64,000 nt of DNA. Source: Micromonospora fulviviridis (lineage in GTDB: Bacteria > Actinomycetota > Actinomycetes > Mycobacteriales > Micromonosporaceae). Numbering within the stretch: the first letter of the stretch is position 1; each line of letters starts with the position of its first letter. Below the pieces are notes generated by a model that did no database searches, had not been told where the DNA came from, and saw nothing but the letters and a program-made list of their open reading frames with translations. A program made the translations under genes and the position numbers. The stretch is from contig NZ_BMRA01000010.1 in the NCBI RefSeq assembly GCF_014648395.1, positions 1-64,000 on the forward strand, given 5' to 3'. Of the stretch, positions 34,009 to 42,392 are shown piece by piece.

Positions 34009-34674
34009 GTGCGCGACGAACCCGCCAGCCCAGACGTGATACCCCCGCCGAACGCTCGCTTGGATGGGCCGGACAGGTTGTTGTTGGTTTGCCCGCATTG
34101 TGAGCGACCGTCAATACAAGTAGTCTGCGGTACGGTGTTAGAAGAGAGTGACCCAGACGAATCGCTAGATCCAGATGTTGCCTACTCACTGCTTCGGTGT
34201 GGAGAGTGTGGTCGAGCGTCACTGCGGGCCAGGGAGATGGCTGCACACGCTTGGAATAGCGCAACCTTCATATATCCGGCACGTCGACCGTTAAGCGCGA
34301 GCGTGCCGGAAGAGATTAGGAAAGAGTTTGACGAGGCTCAAATTTGCTTCGACGCAAAGGCCTACACGGCGACTGTGGTTATGGTCCGCCGAACTCTTGA
34401 AGGTGTTTGCAAGGAGAACGGTATCAATGAACGGGCCCTTGCTAAAGGCTTGGAAAGACTGAAAGGTTTAGGCCTTATCGACACCACCCTTGCCGAATGG
34501 GCTGATGGCCTTCGAGTCTTGGGAAATCAGGGTGCGCACTTCACAGGAACCCGCGTAGCAAGGGGTGACGCAGAAGACGCTCTCGCCTTCGCGGAAGCCT
34601 TCTTGGACCAAATCTACGTCCTTCGGAAGAGGTTTGAGGAGTTCAAGAAGCGAATCAGCTCCACGGGTAACTAA
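34009..34674 (+). CDS. DUF4145 protein with N-terminal zinc ribbon
   Basis: A 221-residue protein. GTG 34009 has GGGAAG 8 bases before it. The N-terminal part has a CPHC / CGEC pair (C28, C31, C64, C67) forming a zinc ribbon. Residues about 100-215 are the helical DUF4145 domain (FDEAQICFDAKAYTATVVMV, RRTLEGVCKENG, GLRVLGNQGAHF). DUF4145 proteins occur with restriction and other defence genes, but no such partner is adjacent. Codon use is clearly less GC-biased than neighbours (many AAT, GTT, TTG, ATA codons), suggesting recent transfer. Confidence 0.75.
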   Translation: MRDEPASPDVIPPPNARLDGPDRLLLVCPHCERPSIQVVCGTVLEESDPDESLDPDVAYSLLRCGECGRASLRAREMAAHAWNSATFIYPARRPLSASVPEEIRKEFDEAQICFDAKAYTATVVMVRRTLEGVCKENGINERALAKGLERLKGLGLIDTTLAEWADGLRVLGNQGAHFTGTRVARGDAEDALAFAEAFLDQIYVLRKRFEEFKKRISSTGN

Positions 34675-35727
34675 TCGGGGCCTTGATTGGCCGGGCAGGC
34701 GGGCTGAGCGACAGCAACGTTGACAGCAGCCACCCACTCGCCTTCTGACCTGGCCAGGTGCTCCCTGCCGGCCGCCGCGAGGTCGGAGCCTCGTGATCAC
34801 ATGGGCAGCCCTGCCTCTTAATCCGGTGGTCCGTCTCGGAGGCGAGGCAGCCAATAGGCAGCGAGACGTCCAGCAACGGGCGGCAGCAGACGAGTGTAGG
34901 CAGCAGAGGGAGCCTGCTCGACGGTGCAAGGCGGCGTTGGATGGCATGCAACGGTGCAGCGTGCCCGCGTTCACACGGAGTGCTCAGCGGTTTTGCGCAA
35001 CAGTCGACAAGGCTCTATGTCGCCTGGCAGGGGAGTGTGCGCAGGTCGTGGCGGTAAGGAGCCGCTGGATGGCCTGACCTTGCAGGTGGGAGCAGATTGG
35101 GTGCAGGTCGGCGAAGTGGTCACCGCGCCCGAAGTGCTCACCGACACCGGACGGGGGCGAGGACTTTGACCTGCGGTGATGTGGTCGAGTAATCCGGAGT
35201 GACCTCCCAGAGAACACCGAAGTGGTCAGCGTTTGCTGCCCCCCGCCTGGCTGCCATGGCGTGTCGTCCTGGCCCGCTGACGCCAGCTACCGCGGCCTTC
35301 TTCCATCGGCGGATGGCTTTAGATCCGCCGTGGCGGAGTCGGTCGGCATTCCGGCAGCTGGGACCGGAATCCCACGGGCAACGTTCTGGCCAGCGCTTCC
35401 TGCATGGCGACCTCTTCGGCGCGCGCGAAGTGTCAGTACCGATGGCCCAGGTACAGGGGCCGAAGTCCGCTCATTGCGAATAGCGGACGTCGCCGTCCGG
35501 ACGGTCGGGCAATCATGTTGGCTGCGCTTGGTAGCGAAACCGGAGTCAGCAGCAGAGTGAACGGAGTGATGACCGACGAAGAAGCGCCGCGCCGCTCGCA
35601 GCTCCCAGATCCAGTCCGACCCCATCAGGGCAGGACGCGATCCCCTTCGGGCGTGGGCAATCCCACTACAGAACGCGGCTGTAGCGCCGTCGCCACCGCA
35701 GGTACCCGTCGGCCTACAGTCGGCCGC
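34675..35727. other. Intergenic region holding repeat copy A
   Basis: A 1.05-kb gap. It contains the full-length repeat copy A (34972-35430) and, before and after it, sequence in which I see no gene. Open frames across the repeat are not conserved in frame between copies. Confidence 0.5.
34972..35430 (+). repeat. Dispersed intergenic repeat, copy A (full length)
   Basis: It matches 55898-56359 over its whole length with the same spacing: CACACGGAGTGCTCAGCGG, CTATGTCGCCTGGCAGGGG, GGGAGCAGATTGGGTGCAGG, GTGCTCACCGACACCGGAC, GACCTCCCAGAGAACACCGA, then the hairpin core at 35407-35430. Both copies are intergenic. Frames are broken differently in the two copies, so a coding origin is unlikely. Confidence 0.75.
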
Positions 35728-36726
35728 ATGTACTTCGTGTGTCGTTGGCGGGAGGACTCGCCGTTCAGCAAGCGGGTGGTCGCCCTGCCCGAAGCGACCG
35801 TGCTCGACTGGTTCCGCCGCGGCTGGGAGCACGACGACCCGGACGCATGGATCGACAGCGAGTTGGGCGGCAACGTCTACGGCCTGGAGTCGATCTTCGA
35901 GGAGGTCCAGGGGCGGAACCTGCCCCGGCCGGAGACCGTTGACGAACTGCGCGAGCTGCTGAACGAACATCTGTGGGTGGAGGGTGACGACGAGGGCACC
36001 TTCATCCGGCTCGGCGAGCACGCCCTGAGAGTGCGTACCGATGACGACGAGGTGGACCTGGCATACTACTTCGTCGACGACGAGGCCGCCGCTGCGTCGC
36101 CCGACCGGCTTGCGTTCATACTGCACGACACCTGGCCCCTGCCAGCCAGCACGGCCGCGCCAGGCGCGGCCTTCAGCCATGGAGTACCGGTCCGTACCGT
36201 CCGGCTGGCCCCGCCCGGACCGGAGTCCGTCTTCTCGGTCCGCCTGTGCTGGGCATCGCCCGATACCTATCGAAACCTGGACCTGGCCGGCGCCACCGTC
36301 TTCCCCGGCCTGACCCTGCCGGACCTCGCCGCCCACCTGCTCGGCGTCGACGACCCCGGCGCTCACCGCTGGCCGCACGACGCCCGGCTGCTGCGGGCCC
36401 TCGTCGCCCCCGGAGAGAACGACGCCGGCCCGGCGCTGGAGCGCTACGCCCGGCTGCCCGGATACGCCCCATCACCCGCCGGCCTCGACCGAGTGCCCGC
36501 GCACGACGCAGTCCACCGGGAGATGCTGGAACTGCGGCCCGAGGAGCGCCCCACCGAGTCGCTGATCCGGCTGGATGCGCACATCGCGCAGGTCGCCCGG
36601 TACATCGACAGCTTCTTCGGGTTCGATCAGTGGTTCCTCTTCGACACCCGGTGGGCGGCGGCCCACCCCGACCTGGCCCGCTCGCTGCTGCGCTACGCCG
36701 CTCACTGGGACCCATACGAGACATAG
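35728..36726 (+). CDS. Hypothetical cytoplasmic protein
   Basis: A 332-residue acidic protein starting MYFVCRWREDSPFSKRVVAL; the frame opens further upstream but this ATG follows a change to coding-like composition. It is rich in Asp/Glu (VEGDDEGTFIRLGEHALRV, RTDDDEVDLAYYFVDDEAA) with a C-terminal segment YIDSFFGFDQWFLFDTRWAA. No signal peptide, membrane segment or catalytic motif is recognised. It is followed by a strong bidirectional terminator shared with the convergent gene. Confidence 0.65.
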   Translation: MYFVCRWREDSPFSKRVVALPEATVLDWFRRGWEHDDPDAWIDSELGGNVYGLESIFEEVQGRNLPRPETVDELRELLNEHLWVEGDDEGTFIRLGEHALRVRTDDDEVDLAYYFVDDEAAAASPDRLAFILHDTWPLPASTAAPGAAFSHGVPVRTVRLAPPGPESVFSVRLCWASPDTYRNLDLAGATVFPGLTLPDLAAHLLGVDDPGAHRWPHDARLLRALVAPGENDAGPALERYARLPGYAPSPAGLDRVPAHDAVHREMLELRPEERPTESLIRLDAHIAQVARYIDSFFGFDQWFLFDTRWAAAHPDLARSLLRYAAHWDPYET

Positions 36727-36816
36727 ATTGAACTGGCCTCCGGGCCTGGGGAAGGACGGTTGCCAGCGGCCGATTGCTGGAAAGAACGCCAACGGCGTGA
36801 GAACTTCCATAGGCGA

Positions 36817-36851
36817 CGCGAGGACCACATCCGTCCCATGTGGTCCTCGCG
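36817..36851. terminator. Bidirectional terminator between convergent genes
   Basis: A perfect 14-bp stem (36817-36830 with 36838-36851) and a 7-base loop, located between the plus-strand stop at 36726 and the minus-strand stop at 36859. Confidence 0.8.
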
Positions 36852-36858
36852 CGGCGGG

Positions 36859-37920
36859 TTATGACAAGTTCTGCGGCTTCCTGATTCGTACGGTCGCGGC
36901 CCGGGTGGTTGACAGGTCGGAGATCAAATAGGCCGTGACGGCGCCGGCTGGGGTGACGGCCCACAGGTCCGGTACGCCGTCACCGTTGATGTCGGCGGCT
37001 TCAAGAGTGGACAGCGTGGTGTCCCGGTTCCAGTTGGTCGAGATCTGGTACTGGGTGTACGCGAGCGTGCCGGTGAAGTCGCCGTTGTCGGTGAAGGTAA
37101 CGCCCTCCCACAGGTGCAGCTGCCCGGTCGACTGGTTCCAAAGGAACATGGCCGTACCGGACGAGAGCTGGGTGGACGCGATCGTCCAGGTGTTCCAGTC
37201 GTGGCCGCCGGTCGGTGTGGCCGTGTTGAGTTGGGCGACATACCCGTAGCCGCCGGTGCCGTTGAAGTTGGGGTAGTAGTCCAGGTAGTAGTCGTTGGCG
37301 GCGTCCCCGCTGATTCCGATGAGGTCGGGGTAGAGGTAGTTGTGCCCGGAGGCGTTGTAGGCGTTGGCCAACTGCAGCGGGTTGTCGCCGTTGTTGTCGG
37401 TGAACGTGCCGGGGTTTATCGGGTCCGCGTTCTCGTCGAGATGGCTTTGCAGAACCGAGCCGTCGCCGGTGCCCTTAAGGATCACCGCGCCGCCGGCACT
37501 GTTGCCGGAGGGGTAGTAGGCCAGCACGTCCTGGACTCCGCGACCGGTGAAGGTTCCGGTGATGACCTGTGCGCCGTCGAAGTCGGATGGCACGTTGTCG
37601 CGGAAGATGTTGTTGCCGTTGGCTCCGATGTTCAGCGCGGGCGTGCTCACCCGTCCGGTCCCGGTGGCGCTGTCGTCGCCCATGACGCCGGTGGCCTGCC
37701 ACAGCCCGGAGGCGAGACCGGACGTCCCGCCGACCGTGAGGAGATCCGGGATGCCATCGCCGTTGAGGTCTCTGTCGGCGGCGGCCGTAGCCGTTGTCAC
37801 CGACGCCTTGTGCCTGCCAGTGGAGGCGTGTGCTGCGGTGGCTGGGATTGTGACGGCGGCGGTGAGCAGGGCGGTAGTGGCCCAGGGTAGGAGGTGGCGA
37901 GCCGTTCGGCGCGCGGTCAT
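36859..37920 (-). CDS. Secreted FG-GAP/VCBS repeat protein
   Basis: A 353-residue exported protein. ATG 37920 follows GAGGGAGA; the signal peptide spans residues 1-33 (RRTARH, hydrophobic core, TAAHA). Mature repeats carry calcium-binding-like DRDLNGDGIPDLL near the start and DINGDGVPDLW near the end, with intervening blades such as VLAYYPSG and YYLDYYPNFNG. This suggests a β-propeller of integrin-like FG-GAP type, usually extracellular and ligand-binding. Its promoter region has a CAAGATCT motif like one upstream of the RHS toxin. Confidence 0.8.
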   Translation of the reverse strand: MTARRTARHLLPWATTALLTAAVTIPATAAHASTGRHKASVTTATAAADRDLNGDGIPDLLTVGGTSGLASGLWQATGVMGDDSATGTGRVSTPALNIGANGNNIFRDNVPSDFDGAQVITGTFTGRGVQDVLAYYPSGNSAGGAVILKGTGDGSVLQSHLDENADPINPGTFTDNNGDNPLQLANAYNASGHNYLYPDLIGISGDAANDYYLDYYPNFNGTGGYGYVAQLNTATPTGGHDWNTWTIASTQLSSGTAMFLWNQSTGQLHLWEGVTFTDNGDFTGTLAYTQYQISTNWNRDTTLSTLEAADINGDGVPDLWAVTPAGAVTAYLISDLSTTRAATVRIRKPQNLS

Positions 37921-38284
37921 AGGGTCTCCCTCAGGGATGGTTCGCATACGCAACATCTGCGCGCGCAGCACGCTAGTCCTCGGTCGCTTGTTGATCAAGA
38001 TCTCTGTGCACCTCTATCGGCCCAGACTGGGGGTAGCATCGTGCAGCACGGGGGGTGCGTGCCGGCGCGAGATCGTCGGGGACAAATCCGGCAGACGCGA
38101 CGACGATGAGCGGCGACAGATCCTGCTCCGGAGCTTGCCCGACCCCTTTGACGCGAGCCCCACATCGCCGGCATCCGCAACGCACCCCGCCGACCGTCAC
38201 CCGTCGCCGCGTCCCCGGCTGGCAGTCTGGCGGCGTCCCCTCATGGCGACAGGAGTGCGCCTGCCTCTCGGCGATGAGCCGCGG
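37921..38284. other. Intergenic region upstream of FG-GAP gene
   Basis: No gene seen. At 37996-38010 there is CAAGATCTCTGTGCA, close to the palindromic CAAGATCTTGTGCA at 43016. It may hold the promoter of the minus-strand FG-GAP gene. Confidence 0.35.
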
Positions 38285-38855
38285 TTAGCTGATATCCCAG
38301 GACGCGAGATATGTCCCGCAGTGCAGGCATTGGAACAGATATGCGGTGGGCTCATCGTTGCGGTCGAGCCGGTGCAGAAACTCCTCGGTCTCCTCGGGCG
38401 ACCAGCCGAGTTGCCGGTGGCTCGCGCGAAGCATGTTCAGGGCGTCCGGATGAGGTTCGACATCGCGGTAGCCAGCCGGTCCGAGAAAAGCCGCGCCATC
38501 GCCGCAGTGGTAGAGCCATGATCCTTGCTGCCAGCCGGTGAAGCCAGGGGTCCGACGGGTGATCTCCTCGATGACGTGGTGCGGCACGTCGTCAGGCACG
38601 TCGACTGCGTCGCTGAACTCGGCAGGCAGGTCCAGGATGTCGCTGCCATCCGTTGCGGCGACAACGACGCCGAGTGCCCTGGAAGCCTCCCCGGAGTGGA
38701 TGCAGTGCAGGCAAAGACTCTCAGGCTGTCCGCCGTATCGGTCCCCGGTAGCGAAAGTGCCGAAGTCGGGCGCAGACGCTGCACTCGTGCTGAATCCGCA
38801 CCGCCGAGCCCGTGGCCAACGGATCAGGGTGGTATCGAAACACCGGCTCGGTCAC
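38285..38855 (-). pseudogene. CbrC-family (UPF0167) gene with one frameshift
   Basis: Read from GTG 38855, the product starts VTEPVFRYHPDPLATGSA with a first CxxC (CSVC), the normal CbrC start, but then meets a stop. In a neighbouring frame the protein continues RYGGQPESLCLHCIHSGEA to the end, with VPDDVPHHVIEEITRRTPGF, WQQGSWLYHCGDGAAFLGP and LFQCLHCGTYLASWD. The switch lies at about 38735-38760. Total length is that of the family, about 190 residues. Either a recent inactivation or a sequencing error. A start at 38599 alone would remove the first two zinc-like cysteine pairs. Confidence 0.75.
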
Positions 38856-38992
38856 GAGCCCATCATGCCAATCGTTGGTCAGCTACAGGTGCTGGTGGCA
38901 GCGAGTGGGCCGCGTTCAGGATTGCTGACCCCGGTTGCGCAACGGCCGGGCGTGGTCGACACCGCACCAGGCCCGGCCGCTGCGTCACGCGG

Positions 38993-39174
38993 CTAGGAAA
39001 TGTTCCAGCGCTGGTTCCGGTTCATGCTGCAGGTCCATACCTGCAGTGGTGCGCCGTTGTCGTAGCTGACATCCTTGACGCCGAGGCACTTCTTGCTCGT
39101 CATGCTGACGAGTTGCAGCCAGGGGTCACCCGGCGTCGCCGGAGCCGCGATCCATTCCTGCGGAATCGCGCGCT
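38993..39174 (-). pseudogene. Ricin B-type lectin fragment
   Basis: The last 45 or so residues of a β-trefoil lectin repeat: LVSMTSKKCLGVKDVS, then LQVWTCSMNRNQRWNIS and a stop. This carries the QxW signature and the two cysteines of one trefoil lobe. There is no start codon or signal peptide; the frame opens out of the small-peptide genes upstream. It is a remnant of a larger secreted lectin enzyme. Confidence 0.6.
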
Positions 39175-39258
39175 TCAGCCTCCGTGCTCGTGTGGTGCAC
39201 CGACCGTGTAGAGCAGTGTGGCGAGCGACAGGAGCGCCACAATAATGCGGATTCTCAT
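39175..39258 (-). CDS. 27-residue hydrophobic peptide
   Basis: ATG 39258 follows the previous small gene's stop after 9 bases, in TGAGGGGCCGGC, which supplies a GAGGGG ribosome site. The product begins MRIRIIVALLSLATLLYTVG and ends APHEHGG. It is one short membrane-length helix followed by YTVGAP, the same motif as the 35-residue peptide before it. It appears to be a tandem duplicate. Function is unknown. Confidence 0.5.
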   Translation of the reverse strand: MRIRIIVALLSLATLLYTVGAPHEHGG

Positions 39259-39267
39259 GCCGGCCCC

Positions 39268-39375
39268 TCAGCTTCCTTCTGTCATTGGTGCGCCGACGGT
39301 GTAGAGCAGCAGGGCCAGCGACGCCAACGTGAGCATCGCGTAGGCGGCCTGGCGCCAGACGGTGGACATGGTCAT
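39268..39375 (-). CDS. 35-residue hydrophobic peptide coupled to DUF5317 gene
   Basis: ATG 39375 overlaps the stop of the DUF5317 gene (ATGA) and is preceded by GGGAGGTG, an excellent ribosome site. The product has a helix AAYAMLTLASLALLL followed by YTVGAPMTEGS. Together with the 27-residue copy it defines a tandem pair of tiny membrane or exported peptides. A role as secreted signal, membrane subunit or regulator of the DUF5317 protein is possible; none is shown. Confidence 0.6.
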   Translation of the reverse strand: MTMSTVWRQAAYAMLTLASLALLLYTVGAPMTEGS

Positions 39376-39953
39376 GTTTCACCTCCCGTGATGTGCTGGG
39401 GTACCGGATCGGGTTGGTCGTGGCGGCGGCGCATCGCGAGCGCCGTCAGCGCGACGGTCCCGGCGCCGATGAGCACGTCGCCGGGACTGACGAGCTTCTT
39501 CAACGGCGTGACGGGGATCGTGTCACCGAGGAACGCGAACCGGGTCGCATCGTCCGCGGGTTCGTTCTTGGGCGTGGTGAGATCCGGCCGTAGGCCGACC
39601 GCCTCAGCCCCGCTCGGCTGATATGGCATGCGTCCGTTGAGGGCAACAGTCACTCCGTTGGCGAGCGCACCTACCGTGATGGCGATACCAGCGACGCGGA
39701 TCGCGAGCGGCCATCTGGGAAGGTTCATGGCCAGCCACGACAGGACCAGGCCGAATACGACGACCAGCCTGCCGGGATGCCGCAGGGCAGCCACGTGGTA
39801 CTGCGCCGCCTGGACGACGGCGGCCAGCCACAGGAGCCACACGGCCGAGAGTCGGATGCTCCGCAAGCCGGCGATTCGACCCCCGCTGGCGTAGCCGACA
39901 ATGACACCCACCGTCGGCGGTGCGATGAGCAAGATCAGACTGTGGATCGACAT
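39372..39953 (-). CDS. DUF5317 membrane protein
   Basis: A 193-residue integral membrane protein with about five hydrophobic helices (LILLIAPPTVGVIVGYASGG, AVWLLWLAAVVQAAQYHVAA, LVVVFGLVLSWLAMNL, VAGIAITVGALANGVTVALN) and a C-terminal helix after LVSPGDVLIGAGTV. The loop GRMPYQPSGAEA matches the DUF5317 family of actinobacteria and firmicutes. It is first in an operon with the two small peptides. The upstream region contains GACTAAGTC at about 40027-40035, a small inverted repeat that might be regulatory. Confidence 0.75.
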   Translation of the reverse strand: MSIHSLILLIAPPTVGVIVGYASGGRIAGLRSIRLSAVWLLWLAAVVQAAQYHVAALRHPGRLVVVFGLVLSWLAMNLPRWPLAIRVAGIAITVGALANGVTVALNGRMPYQPSGAEAVGLRPDLTTPKNEPADDATRFAFLGDTIPVTPLKKLVSPGDVLIGAGTVALTALAMRRRHDQPDPVPQHITGGET

Positions 39954-40442
39954 GGCGCCACCGTGTGGGCCTCGACGGCCCTGGGCCCGGTCATTTGCGG
40001 TCCCTCTCGTGGAGTTTTCCTCAATAGACTAAGTCCAGTGTGGAATGCCGGACCTGATCGCGGCATGGTTCTTCCGTCCATCGGTTCACTGATGATCGGG
40101 CTTCACGCGTGGGAGCTGGGGGCGTCGAGCAAGAAGTAGACGGGAACCTGAGGCGCCATCCTCACCCGACGGACGGGGCGGCGGGGAAGGGCTGGTTGTA
40201 CGGTGAGGCGCCGGTACCGTGCCGCATCGACGTACGGCTTTGGAGCCCTGCTTGGTGCAGTGGTTAGGAGTCCGGACGATTAAAGACTCGCATCCCACCG
40301 GCAGCCCCTCTGGCCCGGACTTACTGGACGGTGACCTCTTCGGCGGGCCCGAAGGGGTCACCGCAGCACCTAGAGTTGTGTGGGCTTCAGGATCTTGGCG
40401 ACCACCATCGGTGGTGGGGCAATGGTTCTTGTCGCCCCCCGA
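39954..40442. other. Intergenic region with repeat copy D
   Basis: It contains the DUF5317 promoter side and the 3' part of the dispersed repeat (40221-40354). No gene is seen. Confidence 0.4.
40221..40354 (+). repeat. Dispersed repeat, copy D (3' part)
   Basis: CGCATCGACGTACGGCT and ATCCCACCGGCA, then CTCTGGCC, then the hairpin core GGTGACCTCTTCGGCG at 40330. Order and spacing match 56229-56359, while the sequence between the blocks differs. It directly abuts integrase and transposase remnants. Confidence 0.65.
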
Positions 40443-40720
40443 TTAGCCCCAGGCCCCACATCGCAGGTCAGGCAACATTGGCGCCAAGTCGCTGGCCGGC
40501 GACTCGAACCCCCACCGGCGGCCGTACATCTGTCGTTTGAGCATCTTGATCCGGTTGACGTGCCCTTCGAAGGGGCCGGAGTTCCAGGACATGGACAGTC
40601 CGGCGGTGACGGCGGCGAGGTCTTGGCGTAGGCCACGGGCGAAGCTGCGGATGGCTGCGGGTTCGATTCCGTCAGGCGGCTCTGTGAAGAAGCGCAGGTC
40701 ATCGACCTGGGCTTCGCCGT
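40443..40720 (-). pseudogene. ISL3-family transposase C-terminal remnant
   Basis: In one minus-strand frame: RSFARGLRQDLAAVTAGLSM, then WNSGPFEGHVNRIKMLKRQM and YGRRWGFE. The W-S/N-S-G-x-x-EGHVNRIKxxKRxMYGR block is the signature end of ISL3 (IS204/IS1001/IS1096/IS1165) transposases. No N-terminal part or inverted repeats are present. After GFE the frame runs into unrelated sequence. Confidence 0.8.
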
Positions 40721-40890
40721 TTCCCGCGGTCGGTCACGCCGCGGTCCGTGGTGTCAGTCCGCAGATAGTCCGCGTCCCGCGCCGTGACCGCCTTGTCGAG
40801 CCGGTTGGCGGTCGCGTTGAGGTCGTCACCGAACGGGCCCGCGTACACGTCCAACGTCACCGATGCAGACGCGTGCTCGAGCGACGCAGC
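40699..40890 (-). pseudogene. Tyrosine integrase C-terminal remnant
   Basis: In a minus-strand frame: SLEHASASVTLDVYAGPFGD, then DLNATANRLDKAV. This is the end of a phage-type tyrosine recombinase: the GHASxxVTLDxY block contains the catalytic-tyrosine region, and the GDDLxAxANRLD end is typical of actinobacterial integrases. All upstream parts (Arg/His motifs) are missing. The last codons overlap the ISL3 remnant, so two elements have been joined here. Confidence 0.7.
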
Positions 40891-40896
40891 AGGGCA

Positions 40897-41424
40897 TCAG
40901 GTGATTCGTTGTAGCTGCCTACGAGCGGGTACCCACTTCATCTGTTCGACCGTGTTCGGGTCTGTGAACGCGAGGACGGACTCGTCAAGGCGGCGCCATA
41001 CGAGCCGGCCGTCAAAGTTCTCCTCCGCTTCGCCGGCCACCAGCAGCAGATCGCGGCGTTCAACTTGAAGCCGGACTTCGGCGAGAACGTCGCCGTCCAA
41101 GTCGATAGACACCCTTCGGACCAGGCCCGTGGGCAGCTCTGGCAGGGCGCGGCGTCGATAACCATGGCTGACGTCATCGCTGTCAGACCCGGCACTCCGC
41201 TCGATCCTCACTCCGAACGGGTCATCGTGTTGGTAGGTGGCGATGGTGACCGTGTCGCCGATGTCGGTCCGTGCGTGCAGAGCCCACAGTGGTAGGCAGG
41301 GTACGTCCTGGCCGGCGAACTCGGGTGTCGGCCCATCGCCGCCCCGCACCGCCATCTCCACGCCACTCCAGGACTGGATGACCTGATCCTTTAGCGCCAA
41401 GAACTCGTTAATCTGGGTTCGCAT
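40897..41424 (-). CDS. Hypothetical protein
   Basis: A 175-residue soluble protein; ATG 41424 (MRTQINEFLALKDQVIQSW) is chosen over upstream starts because the following helix is well formed. It has no signal peptide. Blocks include GDTVTIATYQHDDPFGVRIE and RVSIDLDGDVLAEVRLQVE, which read as two β-hairpins. No family is recognised. It sits beside the integrase scar. Confidence 0.5.
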   Translation of the reverse strand: MRTQINEFLALKDQVIQSWSGVEMAVRGGDGPTPEFAGQDVPCLPLWALHARTDIGDTVTIATYQHDDPFGVRIERSAGSDSDDVSHGYRRRALPELPTGLVRRVSIDLDGDVLAEVRLQVERRDLLLVAGEAEENFDGRLVWRRLDESVLAFTDPNTVEQMKWVPARRQLQRIT

Positions 41425-41622
41425 CCATCCGCTGGCCACCGATGCAGTCTCCCCCTCCTGCCTACTGTCTGGTCCCACCTGACGCTTGACCGTTGGTCTA
41501 GGTTGCTGTCCGCGGCTTTTGGTCATGAAGGCTGCCACTCACTCGGGCGGAGCCAGGTCTGCCCATCGCCAGGCCGGACCCGCACCGAGTCGCCTGCGTC
41601 CCGGACTTGCTTGACGTTTGGC

Positions 41623-42282
41623 CTAGACGCCGAGTGTGTTGCCAGCTGCTACGAGGAGGCTCCGCCATTCCTCGTACGGGAAGCCTGCCGGGTCGTCGGT
41701 GGGCTCGCCGCGCATGCTGTAGAAGGGGTAGTCGCTGTCTTCGTCCTGGACGGCGTAGAGGTTGCCCGACTGGTCACGGGTCCAGGAGACGCCGCGTCCG
41801 CGGAAGTCGCGGCGTGCCAGCCAGTCGGTGACGTTCGGCCAGTAACCGACCCAGCCGGCCGGGCGCAGCGACTCGAACGCCGTGTGCATGGTGGAGGTGA
41901 TCTGCTGGATGTCATCGTCGTCCTGGACGCTGACGAAGCGGCAGAGCAGGACCAGCGTGGGACCCGGGTGTGGCATCAGCGGGTCGAGGGCAGATGCCGC
42001 GCGGCAGATGAGGTCGAGTTCCCACCACCGGAGCGCGAACGGGTGCCAGTGAGCCATGTCGTCCCAGCCGATGCTGCGAACTCCGTCCGACGTCGGGGTG
42101 CGGATACCGAGCTCGTAGCAGTCGTACCGGCCCTGCACCTCAAGCACCAGCTGGCAATCGCCACCTACGGAAAGCTCAACGGTGGCATTCGGGACTCGGG
42201 TGGCGCCGTCCGCGTCGAAGAAGAACGTCTGCCAGAAGGCCGGATCACGGAATCGCTCGCGGAGGCTGTGGGGGACCGGCAC
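41623..42282 (-). CDS. Hypothetical protein
   Basis: A 219-residue, Trp-rich soluble protein starting MPVPHSLRERFRDPAFWQTF. Strand-rich segments (ATVELSVGGDCQLVLEVQG) are followed by helices around WWELDLICRAAS. A similar acidic style to the 332-residue protein at 35728 is noted, but no common motif. Function unknown. Confidence 0.55.
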   Translation of the reverse strand: MPVPHSLRERFRDPAFWQTFFFDADGATRVPNATVELSVGGDCQLVLEVQGRYDCYELGIRTPTSDGVRSIGWDDMAHWHPFALRWWELDLICRAASALDPLMPHPGPTLVLLCRFVSVQDDDDIQQITSTMHTAFESLRPAGWVGYWPNVTDWLARRDFRGRGVSWTRDQSGNLYAVQDEDSDYPFYSMRGEPTDDPAGFPYEEWRSLLVAAGNTLGV

Positions 42283-42392
42283 CGGCGCAGGGTACCGGCC
42301 TCAACAGTTGAGCATTGCCCCGTCCGTCAAGCATGTGGTGGGACGCGAGTGTCAAGCATCAGCCGGGACACGACCTCCGGAGCCCGGCTCGG

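Noticed and set aside
40221..40300. tRNA-like look of TTGGTGCAGTGGTTAGGAG
   Set aside because: No acceptor stem, T-arm or CCA-proximal pairing could be assembled; the segment lies in a repeat copy.
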